DNA of 7,452 nucleotides from UBA9732 sp003456855 (GTDB taxonomy: Bacteria; Spirochaetota; Spirochaetia; Sphaerochaetales; Sphaerochaetaceae). Below the pieces are notes generated by a model. The model saw only the letters and a program-made list of their open reading frames with translations, made no database searches and was not told the origin of the DNA. Below are positions 1 to 5,182 of the stretch, one piece after another (within the stretch, counting starts at the first letter, position 1; each line of letters starts with the position of its first letter). The stretch covers positions 1-7,452 of the forward strand of contig CAMOUY010000105.1 in assembly GCA_946626785.1 (NCBI GenBank), written 5' to 3'. Made by a program: the position numbers and the translations under genes.

Positions 1-56
1 GCTCTTCCTGTCTCGCATAGGCAATCGTCAAAATCAACATAGATACGCATATCCAT
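1..56 (-). CDS. HAD-superfamily hydrolase, N-terminal fragment
   Basis: Only the first 18 codons are inside the window; the gene continues past the left edge. The visible protein reads MDMRIYVDFDDCLCETGR. A short beta strand followed by DFDDCLCET is the DxDx(T/V/C) motif I of HAD phosphatases, in which the first Asp is the nucleophile and the second the general acid. A strong AAGGAAGG ribosome site lies four bases before the ATG at 56; a second ATG two codons later (MRIYVDFDD) is an alternative start. It begins 13 bases after the stop of the GNAT gene on the same strand, so the two are probably co-transcribed. The substrate cannot be told from this fragment. The family call rests on motif I alone. 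Confidence 0.65.
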   Translation of the reverse strand, partial: MDMRIYVDFDDCLCETGR

Positions 57-69
57 TTTTCCTTCCTTC

Positions 70-876
70 TTAAGAAGCTGTGCTCTTCAGCTCAAACACA
101 CCCTGTGAGAATATCTTTCTGAACCCCAATGATGTGTATAGATGGTAGCTGACCGGGTTCTTCTGGTCCACGTTCAGCACTGCTGTCTTACCTGAACCGA
201 TTATCTCGTTCAGTACACTTCCCACCACTGCTCTTGCACATCCCTGGTTTCGATAATCATCCCTTGTATAGACGGTGCTGATCTTTGTATCCCTGTCGGT
301 CCATTCATGGATTTTCGCGAAAGAAGCAATGAACCCATCCTTTCTGACTATCCTGTAGTCATCCAAAGTCTCAATTATCCGCTCTTTCCGGGCCTTGTCC
401 GTCAGACCGCAGTCTCTGATGAAGTTGACAGTCAACTGATAGAGTTCGTCGGCATCATCGATGGTCGGATGCTCGACTTGGCTATAGCTATCAGAAGTCC
501 TTTCTTTAGCTTCCATGAAATCCATCCCAAGGGACAGATTGAAGAAGTACCCTTCATTAATGAAGCAGGATGCAAGCTGCTCCCCGAGTTCAATCGAGCA
601 AAGGTAGTTCTTTACTCTGTACCCGTTTGCAGTCACATGGTTCACGAATTCATTTGCAAGGCTCTTGTCCCCATGAAGAAGTATGCTGTACGGCTCCACA
701 CATAGGACAAGCAGGCATGACTTGCCTTCAGTTATCTTAAGTGCATATTCCTCTTTGCCAGCCTTGACCAATAGTGGTGAATCGAATCTGAAGAAAGGCT
801 CCGTATACTTGTTGGAAAGCAGAATCTCCTTGTTCTCCTCATAGAATTCATTGCCGTTTGCATATTCTTTGACAAT
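70..876 (-). CDS. GNAT-family N-acetyltransferase, start uncertain
   Basis: Acetyl-CoA-dependent N-acetyltransferase of unknown substrate, probably cytosolic. Counting from the ATT at 876 it has 268 residues. The C-terminal half carries GNAT motif A (STVYTRDDYRNQGCARAVV, about residues 200-218, with QGCA as the pyrophosphate-binding R/QxxGxA variant) and motif B (NPVSYHLYTSLGF, about 240-252). The N-terminal half resembles the extra domain of larger GNAT proteins. The frame is open up to the TGA of the upstream GyrI-like gene at 886-888, in the same frame, and contains no ATG or GTG before the conserved-looking stretch KEYANGNEFYEENKEILL. A TTG at 771 would delete that stretch and has no ribosome site. 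A well-placed AAGGA precedes a GTG at 889-887, but that frame stops after 13 codons. The start is therefore either a rare ATT/ATC codon or lost to a one-base insertion. The body is intact. It precedes the HAD gene. Confidence 0.75.
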   Translation of the reverse strand: MVKEYANGNEFYEENKEILLSNKYTEPFFRFDSPLLVKAGKEEYALKITEGKSCLLVLCVEPYSILLHGDKSLANEFVNHVTANGYRVKNYLCSIELGEQLASCFINEGYFFNLSLGMDFMEAKERTSDSYSQVEHPTIDDADELYQLTVNFIRDCGLTDKARKERIIETLDDYRIVRKDGFIASFAKIHEWTDRDTKISTVYTRDDYRNQGCARAVVGSVLNEIIGSGKTAVLNVDQKNPVSYHLYTSLGFRKIFSQGVFELKSTAS

Positions 877-885
877 GATGAAATC

Positions 886-1518
886 TCACTTTTTCCTTAT
901 CGGATGCCGGATAACTGTCTTCCACTTTTCAGGAGGTGTTTTTCTGGGATCAGACAGATAGATCTCATGGTGCATGCGAGCATCAGAGAAATCATTCTCA
1001 TAACCGTTATCCTCAAGATATCTGTCCATCATCCCGACGGTTGCAGGTTCATCATCATAGGGTCCGTTGTGCATCATCTGGACGCATAGTCCTTCTGTGA
1101 TGGTGAGAAACTCAGCACATGAGCAATCGATCTTTTTCTTCTTTGTCGCTGTCTCTATGGCCCACTCGAAGTCATCCTTTGAAATGAAATCGGGAAGGCG
1201 AATGACAGAGATCCAGTTGAAGGAGGATTTGTCGGAATAATCAACGCCATTGACACCATCCTGCCACCAGAATCACTCAAGTGGTGGAACCACGTATTCA
1301 TAGTAACCATCTATGCGGTAATCGGTCTTGTAGCTCATCTTCAGAGTGTAGGCTACGGCATAGAGGACTTCAATGGCCTTCTGATACTCGCCCTCCTCTT
1401 GGTTCGGGTCCCCCTTCCCTCTGACTGCTATGTAGTTTGCTTTCACAACATCCACGATGCAGGGTGTATCTTTTGGTTGATACAGTTCCTTGTACTCCTT
1501 CTTGAAATCAAACGCCAT
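886..1518 (-). pseudogene. GyrI-like domain protein, interrupted by TGA at codon 82
   Basis: Stand-alone GyrI-like small-molecule-binding protein, without the DNA-binding domain found in AraC/MerR-type relatives. The ATG at 1518 follows GGAGGT by four bases and starts MAFDFKKEYKELYQPKD. Codon 82 (1275-1273) is TGA. The intact paralogue at 6306-6941 has Gly (GGT) there, so one base change from GGA explains it. Beyond the stop the frame continues without any lesion (FWWQDGVNGVDYSDK to KTVIRHPIRKK) and ends at TGA 888-886. Translation from start to natural stop gives 210 codon positions, about 80% identical by eye to the paralogue. Either the gene is recently inactivated, the base is a sequencing error, or the TGA is read through. 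Its final TGA overlaps a GTG (GTGA) with a good ribosome site for the downstream GNAT gene. Confidence 0.85.
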
Positions 1519-1533
1519 TGTACCTCCACTTGT

Positions 1534-1560
1534 CGGCAAACGGAATTGCCGTCCGGACAA
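1534..1560 (-). promoter_or_regulatory. Hairpin in leader of first GyrI-like gene
   Basis: In the 156-base gap between the cyclophilin-like lipoprotein and the GyrI-like gene, CGGCAA (1534-1539) and TTGCCG (1546-1551) form a 6-bp stem with a 6-base loop. An 8-base palindrome GTCCGGAC (1551-1558) adjoins it. It lies about 15 bases before the GyrI-like start codon and could be an operator or a leader hairpin; nothing shows which. The rest of the gap shows no clear promoter or terminator. Confidence 0.25.
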
Positions 1561-1674
1561 TGATTACACGGCGACAATCAACAAAAACCAACACTGTTCT
1601 CCACATTATCATGAAAATGTCTCTGTCAACTGCAGAGCAGAAAGGTTAAGTTACACCCGGGAATTATTTGAAAC

Positions 1675-2133
1675 TCATTCAAGCGTGATTCTGACATCTC
1701 CGCCACCCAGAAGAGCGCTCAGCTCCTGCTGTGACAGGTCAACATGGCCAAGCCTTGTGTATGACCAGGAGTTCGAACCGTAGAAGATCACGACCTGGTT
1801 GCCTGAATAGAGTACTATGTCCCCATAGTCGGTGTCAGTCTGCTCGTCGTTTCTTACAATGCTCCTCCCTATCGGGCCGACCTGCTCGAAACCGCCATAT
1901 TTAGACATCTGGATGGTGATCGGGCACATTGCCTGCAAGGCAGATACAGACGCATTCCTCTCCCAGGTGACAGGGACTTCAGTCTCGCCGATTAACAACC
2001 GCATCTCACTCTCCTCCTTGACTTCCTCATTCTTCGGTTCATCGATGTGACCTTGCGTCCGCTGCAAGGTGCAGCTCGAAATCACCAGCATCAGGAGAAT
2101 GACAGCCAAAGGAATAGCCTTTTTCCAATTCAT
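1675..2133 (-). CDS. Lipoprotein with cyclophilin-like fold domain
   Basis: Predicted exported lipoprotein of 152 residues. Residues 1-20 (MNWKK followed by a hydrophobic run) end in the lipobox ISSC, making Cys21 the lipidated residue. A charged linker (about 22-43) leads to a domain at about 44-152 that I recognise as the cyclophilin-like fold family: RLLIGETEVPVTWERNAS, then SKYGGFEQVGPIG, GDIVLYSGNQVVIFYGSNSW and TRLGHVDLSQQEL. Members are often small cytosolic proteins; no peptidyl-prolyl isomerase activity can be claimed. The start is well supported: AAGGAGG lies eight bases before the ATG. It follows the acyltransferase gene by 58 bases; a weak 6-bp hairpin (CTACTG/CAGTAG, 2167-2188) without a T-tract lies between them. 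The domain probably faces the periplasm or outer surface. Its ligand is unknown. Confidence 0.85.
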   Translation of the reverse strand: MNWKKAIPLAVILLMLVISSCTLQRTQGHIDEPKNEEVKEESEMRLLIGETEVPVTWERNASVSALQAMCPITIQMSKYGGFEQVGPIGRSIVRNDEQTDTDYGDIVLYSGNQVVIFYGSNSWSYTRLGHVDLSQQELSALLGGGDVRITLE

Positions 2134-2191
2134 CCCTGCTCCCTCCTTTTCAACTCGAAGTGAGTTCTACTGCTCTATTGTACAGTAGGAA

Positions 2192-3265
2192 TCACTTCTT
2201 TTGTATACTTCTTCTCTCCAACCTGAAGGAGATCCAGCAGGAGGCGGCAAGCAAGGCCATGCCGAACAGATAGATCAAGGCATAAGGGAAAACCATCTCC
2301 AGAAGATAGCAGAAGATAGAGTCCACAAAGCCCAGGATGCACCAATGTATGACATATATCCTTGTGATGTTGCGGCTCATTGCAAAGGGGATTGAAAGCC
2401 TTGCCTGATCCACCCTCTTGAGCATAAAGAGGAACCCCGCCATGAGGACAAGATCAATGGAAAGAAGGCCGATTGCCTCTGGAAGACTTGCAGCATAGTA
2501 CCAGGACCCCTTTGACAGGAAGCAGTTTCCGAAGATAAAGGAAAGCACAATGTACAGGACCGCGACAGGCCCTGAAGTCCAGAGCACTCGCCTGTAGAAC
2601 CCGTCCTCATCAGAGGTCCTCTGCAGAAGCCTGCCGAACATCATTCCGAATCCAACGAACACATACCAGTTCAGGAACGCGAAGCAGGCATCCTCTCGGG
2701 TTGTGATGACCAGAAGTCCAAGCAGATAGTTGAATAGAGGACCTCCCTGGAAGACGAAGGCAAGAGGCCCGCCAAGGAGGGACAGCACGACCGAGATTGC
2801 GAATATCATCCTTTCCCCGAGCTTCAGCCATTTGAGGAAGCCTGTGAACAGAAGCGCGATGCCGGCGAACTGGAGAATGTCCGGGGAGACGAGGGCGAAA
2901 ACGGTATCAGGGAGGAACTCCCCTTCAATCATCGCATATGCCAATGCGTATATGCCGTATCGCAGGAAATTCAGGATGTAAGCAAGAAGGAGAATCCACA
3001 GCCCCCTTCTCAGCAGTCTTCCTGGGGTGCTCCTCTTCGAGAAGACAAGTCCGACTCCCATGGCGAACATGAAACCGTGAGCAACGACGGCGTATTCACC
3101 CAAAACCACATCCCCGAGAAGGAACAGGAAATCATTCTCATACCCGACTTTGTGCGGACCGAGACGGAACACTGCATGGCATATTACCATGCAAATGATG
3201 CCAAAGGCCTTGAGAAGGTCAAGTTCTCTGATTCTATGCTTCCGGCTCTCCACCATGTTACTCAC
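2192..3265 (-). CDS. Integral membrane acyltransferase, HGSNAT_cat/DUF1624-like
   Basis: Multi-spanning membrane protein of 357 residues with about ten hydrophobic segments. The N-terminus RIRELDLLKAFGIICMVICH (residues 11-30) is the signature opening of the acyltransferase-3/heparan-alpha-glucosaminide acetyltransferase-like clan. His30 and His63 (VVAHGFMFAMG) sit where such enzymes keep conserved histidines in or near the first helices. SPDILQFAGIALL (128-140) matches the DxLQ region of DUF1624/HGSNAT_cat proteins, and SRNITRIYVIHWCILG (297-312) is a typical C-terminal helix. Family members move acyl groups from the cytoplasmic side onto a sugar or lipid outside; the acceptor here is unknown. 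The start is GTG at 3265, with AGGA six bases upstream; the ATG three codons later has worse spacing. It is the first gene of the minus-strand run and ends in TGA. No convincing promoter was found in the 99-base divergent gap to the plus-strand lipoprotein. Confidence 0.8.
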   Translation of the reverse strand: MSNMVESRKHRIRELDLLKAFGIICMVICHAVFRLGPHKVGYENDFLFLLGDVVLGEYAVVAHGFMFAMGVGLVFSKRSTPGRLLRRGLWILLLAYILNFLRYGIYALAYAMIEGEFLPDTVFALVSPDILQFAGIALLFTGFLKWLKLGERMIFAISVVLSLLGGPLAFVFQGGPLFNYLLGLLVITTREDACFAFLNWYVFVGFGMMFGRLLQRTSDEDGFYRRVLWTSGPVAVLYIVLSFIFGNCFLSKGSWYYAASLPEAIGLLSIDLVLMAGFLFMLKRVDQARLSIPFAMSRNITRIYVIHWCILGFVDSIFCYLLEMVFPYALIYLFGMALLAASCWISFRLERRSIQKK

Positions 3266-3344
3266 CGTGATTCCTGTATATCATAGCTCGAGTCCCTCTT
3301 TCAACCACAGTTTGATTGCCAGCATGGGAATCCACCAACTAACA

Positions 3345-3362
3345 TTGAATCGGGAGATTCAA
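3345..3362 (+). promoter_or_regulatory. Hairpin enclosing the ribosome binding site of the short lipoprotein gene
   Basis: TTGAATC (3345-3351) and GATTCAA (3356-3362) form a perfect 7-bp stem with loop GGGA. The Shine-Dalgarno-like GGGAG (3352-3356), eight bases before the ATG at 3365, therefore lies in the loop and first stem pair. It may tune translation, or the palindrome could be a protein-binding site. Regulatory function is inferred. Confidence 0.35.
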
Positions 3363-3364
3363 AA

Positions 3365-3571
3365 ATGAAGAAACACACCTGTCTTTTGCTTTGGTTCATC
3401 GTCATCACCTCAGTCATTCTCGCCTTCACCGCCTGTAACTCAAACCCGGCAACGGACGGCGGATCCACAGAGCCCAGCGGTTCTCAGTTGCAGATGCCGG
3501 TCGAGAAGGAGACTGGAAAGGAAAGGAAAGGTTGCTTGAATTGGGGGCCGATGACCCTTCAAGGTCTCTGA
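3365..3571 (+). CDS. Short lipoprotein, probably truncated or frameshifted
   Basis: Encodes 68 residues. MKKHTCLLLWFIVITSVILA is a signal sequence ending in the lipobox FTAC, with Cys24 as the lipidated residue. A low-complexity Ser/Gly/Pro/Glu linker follows (NSNPATDGGSTEPSGSQLQ). I do not recognise the family. The frame passes through GGAAAGGAAAGGAAAGG (3515-3531) and then reads KGCLNWGPMTLQGL before TGA, which looks unnatural. Removing one GGAAA unit would instead read GKERLLELGADDPSRSL and run to a TGA at 3628-3630 inside the left 40-bp repeat. The mature part may thus have been shortened by a pentamer duplication, and perhaps further by arrival of the repeat unit. It could still make a small lipopeptide as written. 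Confidence 0.5.
   Translation: MKKHTCLLLWFIVITSVILAFTACNSNPATDGGSTEPSGSQLQMPVEKETGKERKGCLNWGPMTLQGL
3515..3531 (+). repeat. GGAAA pentanucleotide tandem repeat in coding sequence
   Basis: Three full copies of GGAAA plus two bases (GGAAAGGAAAGGAAAGG) lie within the short lipoprotein gene. Unit length five is not a multiple of three, so gain or loss of one copy changes the reading frame. Loss of one copy opens the frame ERLLELGADDPSRSL. Such repeats are known to slip during replication; whether this one varies is unknown. Confidence 0.7.
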
Positions 3572-3602
3572 TGACCGTTTTCAATATCATTGTCCTTTGC
3601 TT

Positions 3603-3642
3603 CTATTCCCCAAAAACGAATTTTTCTTGATTTTGGGGAATA
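3603..3642 (+). repeat. Left 40-bp repeat with internal inverted repeat, flanking the ATPase gene
   Basis: This 40-base segment matches 4882-4921 at 39 of 40 positions, the exception being C3617 against T4896; identity ends abruptly on both sides. Within it CTATTCCCCAAAA (3603-3615) pairs with TTTTGGGGAATAG (3631-3643), a perfect 13-bp stem around a 15-base loop. In one frame it reads IPQKRIFLDFGE followed by TAG, the same residues as the right copy apart from the stop created there by T4896. It lies 32 bases after the stop of the short lipoprotein gene and 47 before the ATPase start. Confidence 0.95.
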
Positions 3643-3654
3643 GATTGTTATAAA
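3627..3654 (+). promoter_or_regulatory. Candidate promoter for the ATPase gene
   Basis: TTGATT (3627-3632), inside the left repeat, and TATAAA (3649-3654), just outside it, are 16 bases apart and resemble sigma-70 -35 and -10 boxes. They lie upstream of the ATPase start at 3690. If real, the hairpin arm TTTTGGGGAATA covers the spacer. The call rests on consensus matching only. Confidence 0.4.
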
Positions 3655-3689
3655 CTTCAATTGGTATATTGCTTTATGCGAGGTCGTCA

Positions 3690-4898
3690 ATGAAGCTGAT
3701 AGAACGAAAAGAATATCTGGATGAACTCTCAGACCTGAGATGGGTACCTGACATCAAAGTTATTACAGGGATACGACGATGCGGCAAATCAAAACTGATG
3801 GAGGCATTAATATCAGATATTTCTGTAACTGATTCTGATTCGAATATCATTCACGTAAATTTCAATGACTCAAGTTTCGAAAACCTCTGTGAATATCATG
3901 CTTTAGAGGAATATGTAGAAGAACACTTTGAAAAAGAGAAAAACAATTATTTACTGGTAGACGAGATACAGATGTGCAAATCGTTTGAGAAAGCCATCAA
4001 CAGTCTTCATTCAAAGGAAAAATACGACATTTATGTGACAGGCTCGAACGCTTTCCTTCAAAGCAGCAGTCTGGCCACTTTGTTTGTCGGCAGATGCTAT
4101 GAGATTCATGCTTTCCCGTTTTCATTTACAGAGTACTTGTCCTATTATCCTTCGGAAAACAAATATGGCAGCCTCACGGAATACATGGAAAACGGTGGAA
4201 TGTCAGGGTCCTACCTATATAGAACTGACAGACAAAAATATAGATATCTGAATGAAGAAGTACTCAATGCTCTGGTTATCAGGGATATAGTGAACAAGTA
4301 TAAGATCCGTAATGAACCTCTTCTTCATTCACTGATTGATTATCTAATGGACAATATCGGAAATATCACTTCTGTAAGAACAATAACCAACACCTTGAAA
4401 TCGAACAACACTAAAGCTGACCATAAGACAATCGGCAAATATATCGATCATCTGTGCAGTGCATTCGCTTTTTACAGAATCCGAAGATATGATATCAAGG
4501 GCAAACGATACCTTCGTTCAGAGGACAAATACTACCTTTGTGACCACAGCTTCAGATATGCAAGACTGGGAACAAGAAACATGGATTATGGTCGCGTCCT
4601 TGAGAACATCATTGCTATGGAATTGCTCAGAAGGTATTCCGAAGTTTATGTCGGCAAACTTTACTCCACCGAGGTTGATTTCGTTGTTATTGATAGAGGT
4701 GAAAAGAAATACATCCAGGTAGCATATGATATTTCCGATAAGAACACGCTCAGACGTGAACTTAATCCACTCTTGAAGATAAAGGACAGCTATCCAAAGA
4801 TTGTCATTGCCAGGACATATCAGCCTGAATACCAGATAGAGGGAATAGGAATAATCGATGCAGCGGACTGGCTTACCACTCCTATTCCCCAAAAATGA
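3690..4898 (+). CDS. AAA-type ATPase with DUF4143 C-terminal domain
   Basis: Protein of 402 residues with the usual architecture of the multi-copy AAA_14/DUF4143 family. Near the N-terminus are the Walker A motif GIRRCGKS (27-34), Walker B YLLVDEIQ (87-94, Asp91-Glu92), a sensor-like VTGSNA (116-121) and a conserved arginine in LFVGRCYEI (Arg135). Residues about 205-270 look like a winged-helix segment. The C-terminal part keeps the PD-(D/E)XK-like pattern of DUF4143: LENIIAMELL (Glu305), EVDFVVID (Glu328, Asp330) and YIQVAYD (Gln343). Family members bind ATP; their cellular role is not established. I chose the ATG at 3690 (MKLIERKEYLDEL), as in relatives, with GAGGT about five bases upstream; the TTG at 3669 lacks support. 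The last codons (PIPQK, TGA) lie inside the right 40-bp repeat. The gene is visibly more AT-rich than the acyltransferase and MATE genes, suggesting separate origin. The next gene starts 27 bases after the stop. Confidence 0.93.
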   Translation: MKLIERKEYLDELSDLRWVPDIKVITGIRRCGKSKLMEALISDISVTDSDSNIIHVNFNDSSFENLCEYHALEEYVEEHFEKEKNNYLLVDEIQMCKSFEKAINSLHSKEKYDIYVTGSNAFLQSSSLATLFVGRCYEIHAFPFSFTEYLSYYPSENKYGSLTEYMENGGMSGSYLYRTDRQKYRYLNEEVLNALVIRDIVNKYKIRNEPLLHSLIDYLMDNIGNITSVRTITNTLKSNNTKADHKTIGKYIDHLCSAFAFYRIRRYDIKGKRYLRSEDKYYLCDHSFRYARLGTRNMDYGRVLENIIAMELLRRYSEVYVGKLYSTEVDFVVIDRGEKKYIQVAYDISDKNTLRRELNPLLKIKDSYPKIVIARTYQPEYQIEGIGIIDAADWLTTPIPQK

Positions 4899-4921
4899 AT
4901 TTTTCTTGATTTTGGGGAATA
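4882..4921 (+). repeat. Right 40-bp repeat with internal inverted repeat
   Basis: Direct copy of 3603-3642 with one difference. TATTCCCCAAAA (4884-4895, allowing for the leading CT) pairs with TTTTGGGGAATA (4910-4921) as a 12-bp stem. The ATPase stop TGA (4896-4898) begins the loop and exists only because T4896 replaces the C of the left copy; with C the frame would continue RIFLDFGE to the TAA at 4920-4922. GGGGA (4914-4918) in the right arm is spaced seven bases from the next ATG (4926) and may act as its Shine-Dalgarno, which the hairpin would mask. No T-tract follows, so it is not a typical intrinsic terminator. Confidence 0.95.
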
Positions 4922-4925
4922 AACA

Positions 4926-5180
4926 ATGAAAAGGACAACCGGTACGATCATATCGGCAAAGAGACAGTGGTGGCTCAAGGTCAACAAGAAAGCGGTGAGA
5001 TTTGGACCCATGGATGGTGCAGCCTTCCCTTACATCATCAAGGTCAGGTATGTGGTTGACGGAAAGGAATACGTTAAGCGAAAATGGATAGGAACGGAGT
5101 ATCCTGTGCCTGTTGAAGGCGATACTGTTCAAATCGCCTATGAAGAGAACAATCCCGAAAAAATGAAAGTGGTGTATTGA
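4926..5180 (+). CDS. Small DUF3592-like protein
   Basis: An 84-residue basic, probably soluble, beta-rich protein with no signal peptide or membrane segment: MKRTTGTIISAKRQWWLKVN, then FPYIIKVRYVVDGKEYVKRK, then VEGDTVQIAYEENNPEKMKV. The pattern (x)YxVDGKxY followed by V-x-Y-x-x-x-NP resembles the extracytoplasmic or soluble half of DUF3592 proteins, without their transmembrane helices. I do not know its function; I would not accept a transporter label for it, since it has no hydrophobic helix. The ATG at 4926 depends on GGGGA at 4914-4918, inside the right 40-bp repeat. Its TGA is two bases before the ATG of the next GNAT gene, so the two are likely translationally coupled. Confidence 0.75.
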   Translation: MKRTTGTIISAKRQWWLKVNKKAVRFGPMDGAAFPYIIKVRYVVDGKEYVKRKWIGTEYPVPVEGDTVQIAYEENNPEKMKVVY

Positions 5181-5182
5181 GC

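Noticed and set aside
307..705. Plus-strand open frame of 132 codons.
   Set aside because: It lies fully antisense to the GNAT gene, whose motifs are clear, and resembles no family I know.
886..1518. TGA recoded as glycine (as in SR1/Gracilibacteria) so that the GyrI-like and GNAT genes form one fused protein.
   Set aside because: The acyltransferase, lipoprotein, ATPase, DUF3592-like and second GNAT genes all end naturally at TGA with family-typical lengths, and the intact paralogue is not fused.
4882..4921. Right 40-bp repeat as a simple intrinsic terminator.
   Set aside because: The stem is A/T-rich at its top, no T-tract follows, the next gene starts four bases later, and the same sequence occurs upstream of the ATPase.
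3603..4921. Conventional insertion sequence.
   Set aside because: No transposase; the enclosed gene is an ATPase with DUF4143, and the ends are direct copies rather than one pair of terminal inverted repeats, and no target-site duplication beyond the repeats was seen.
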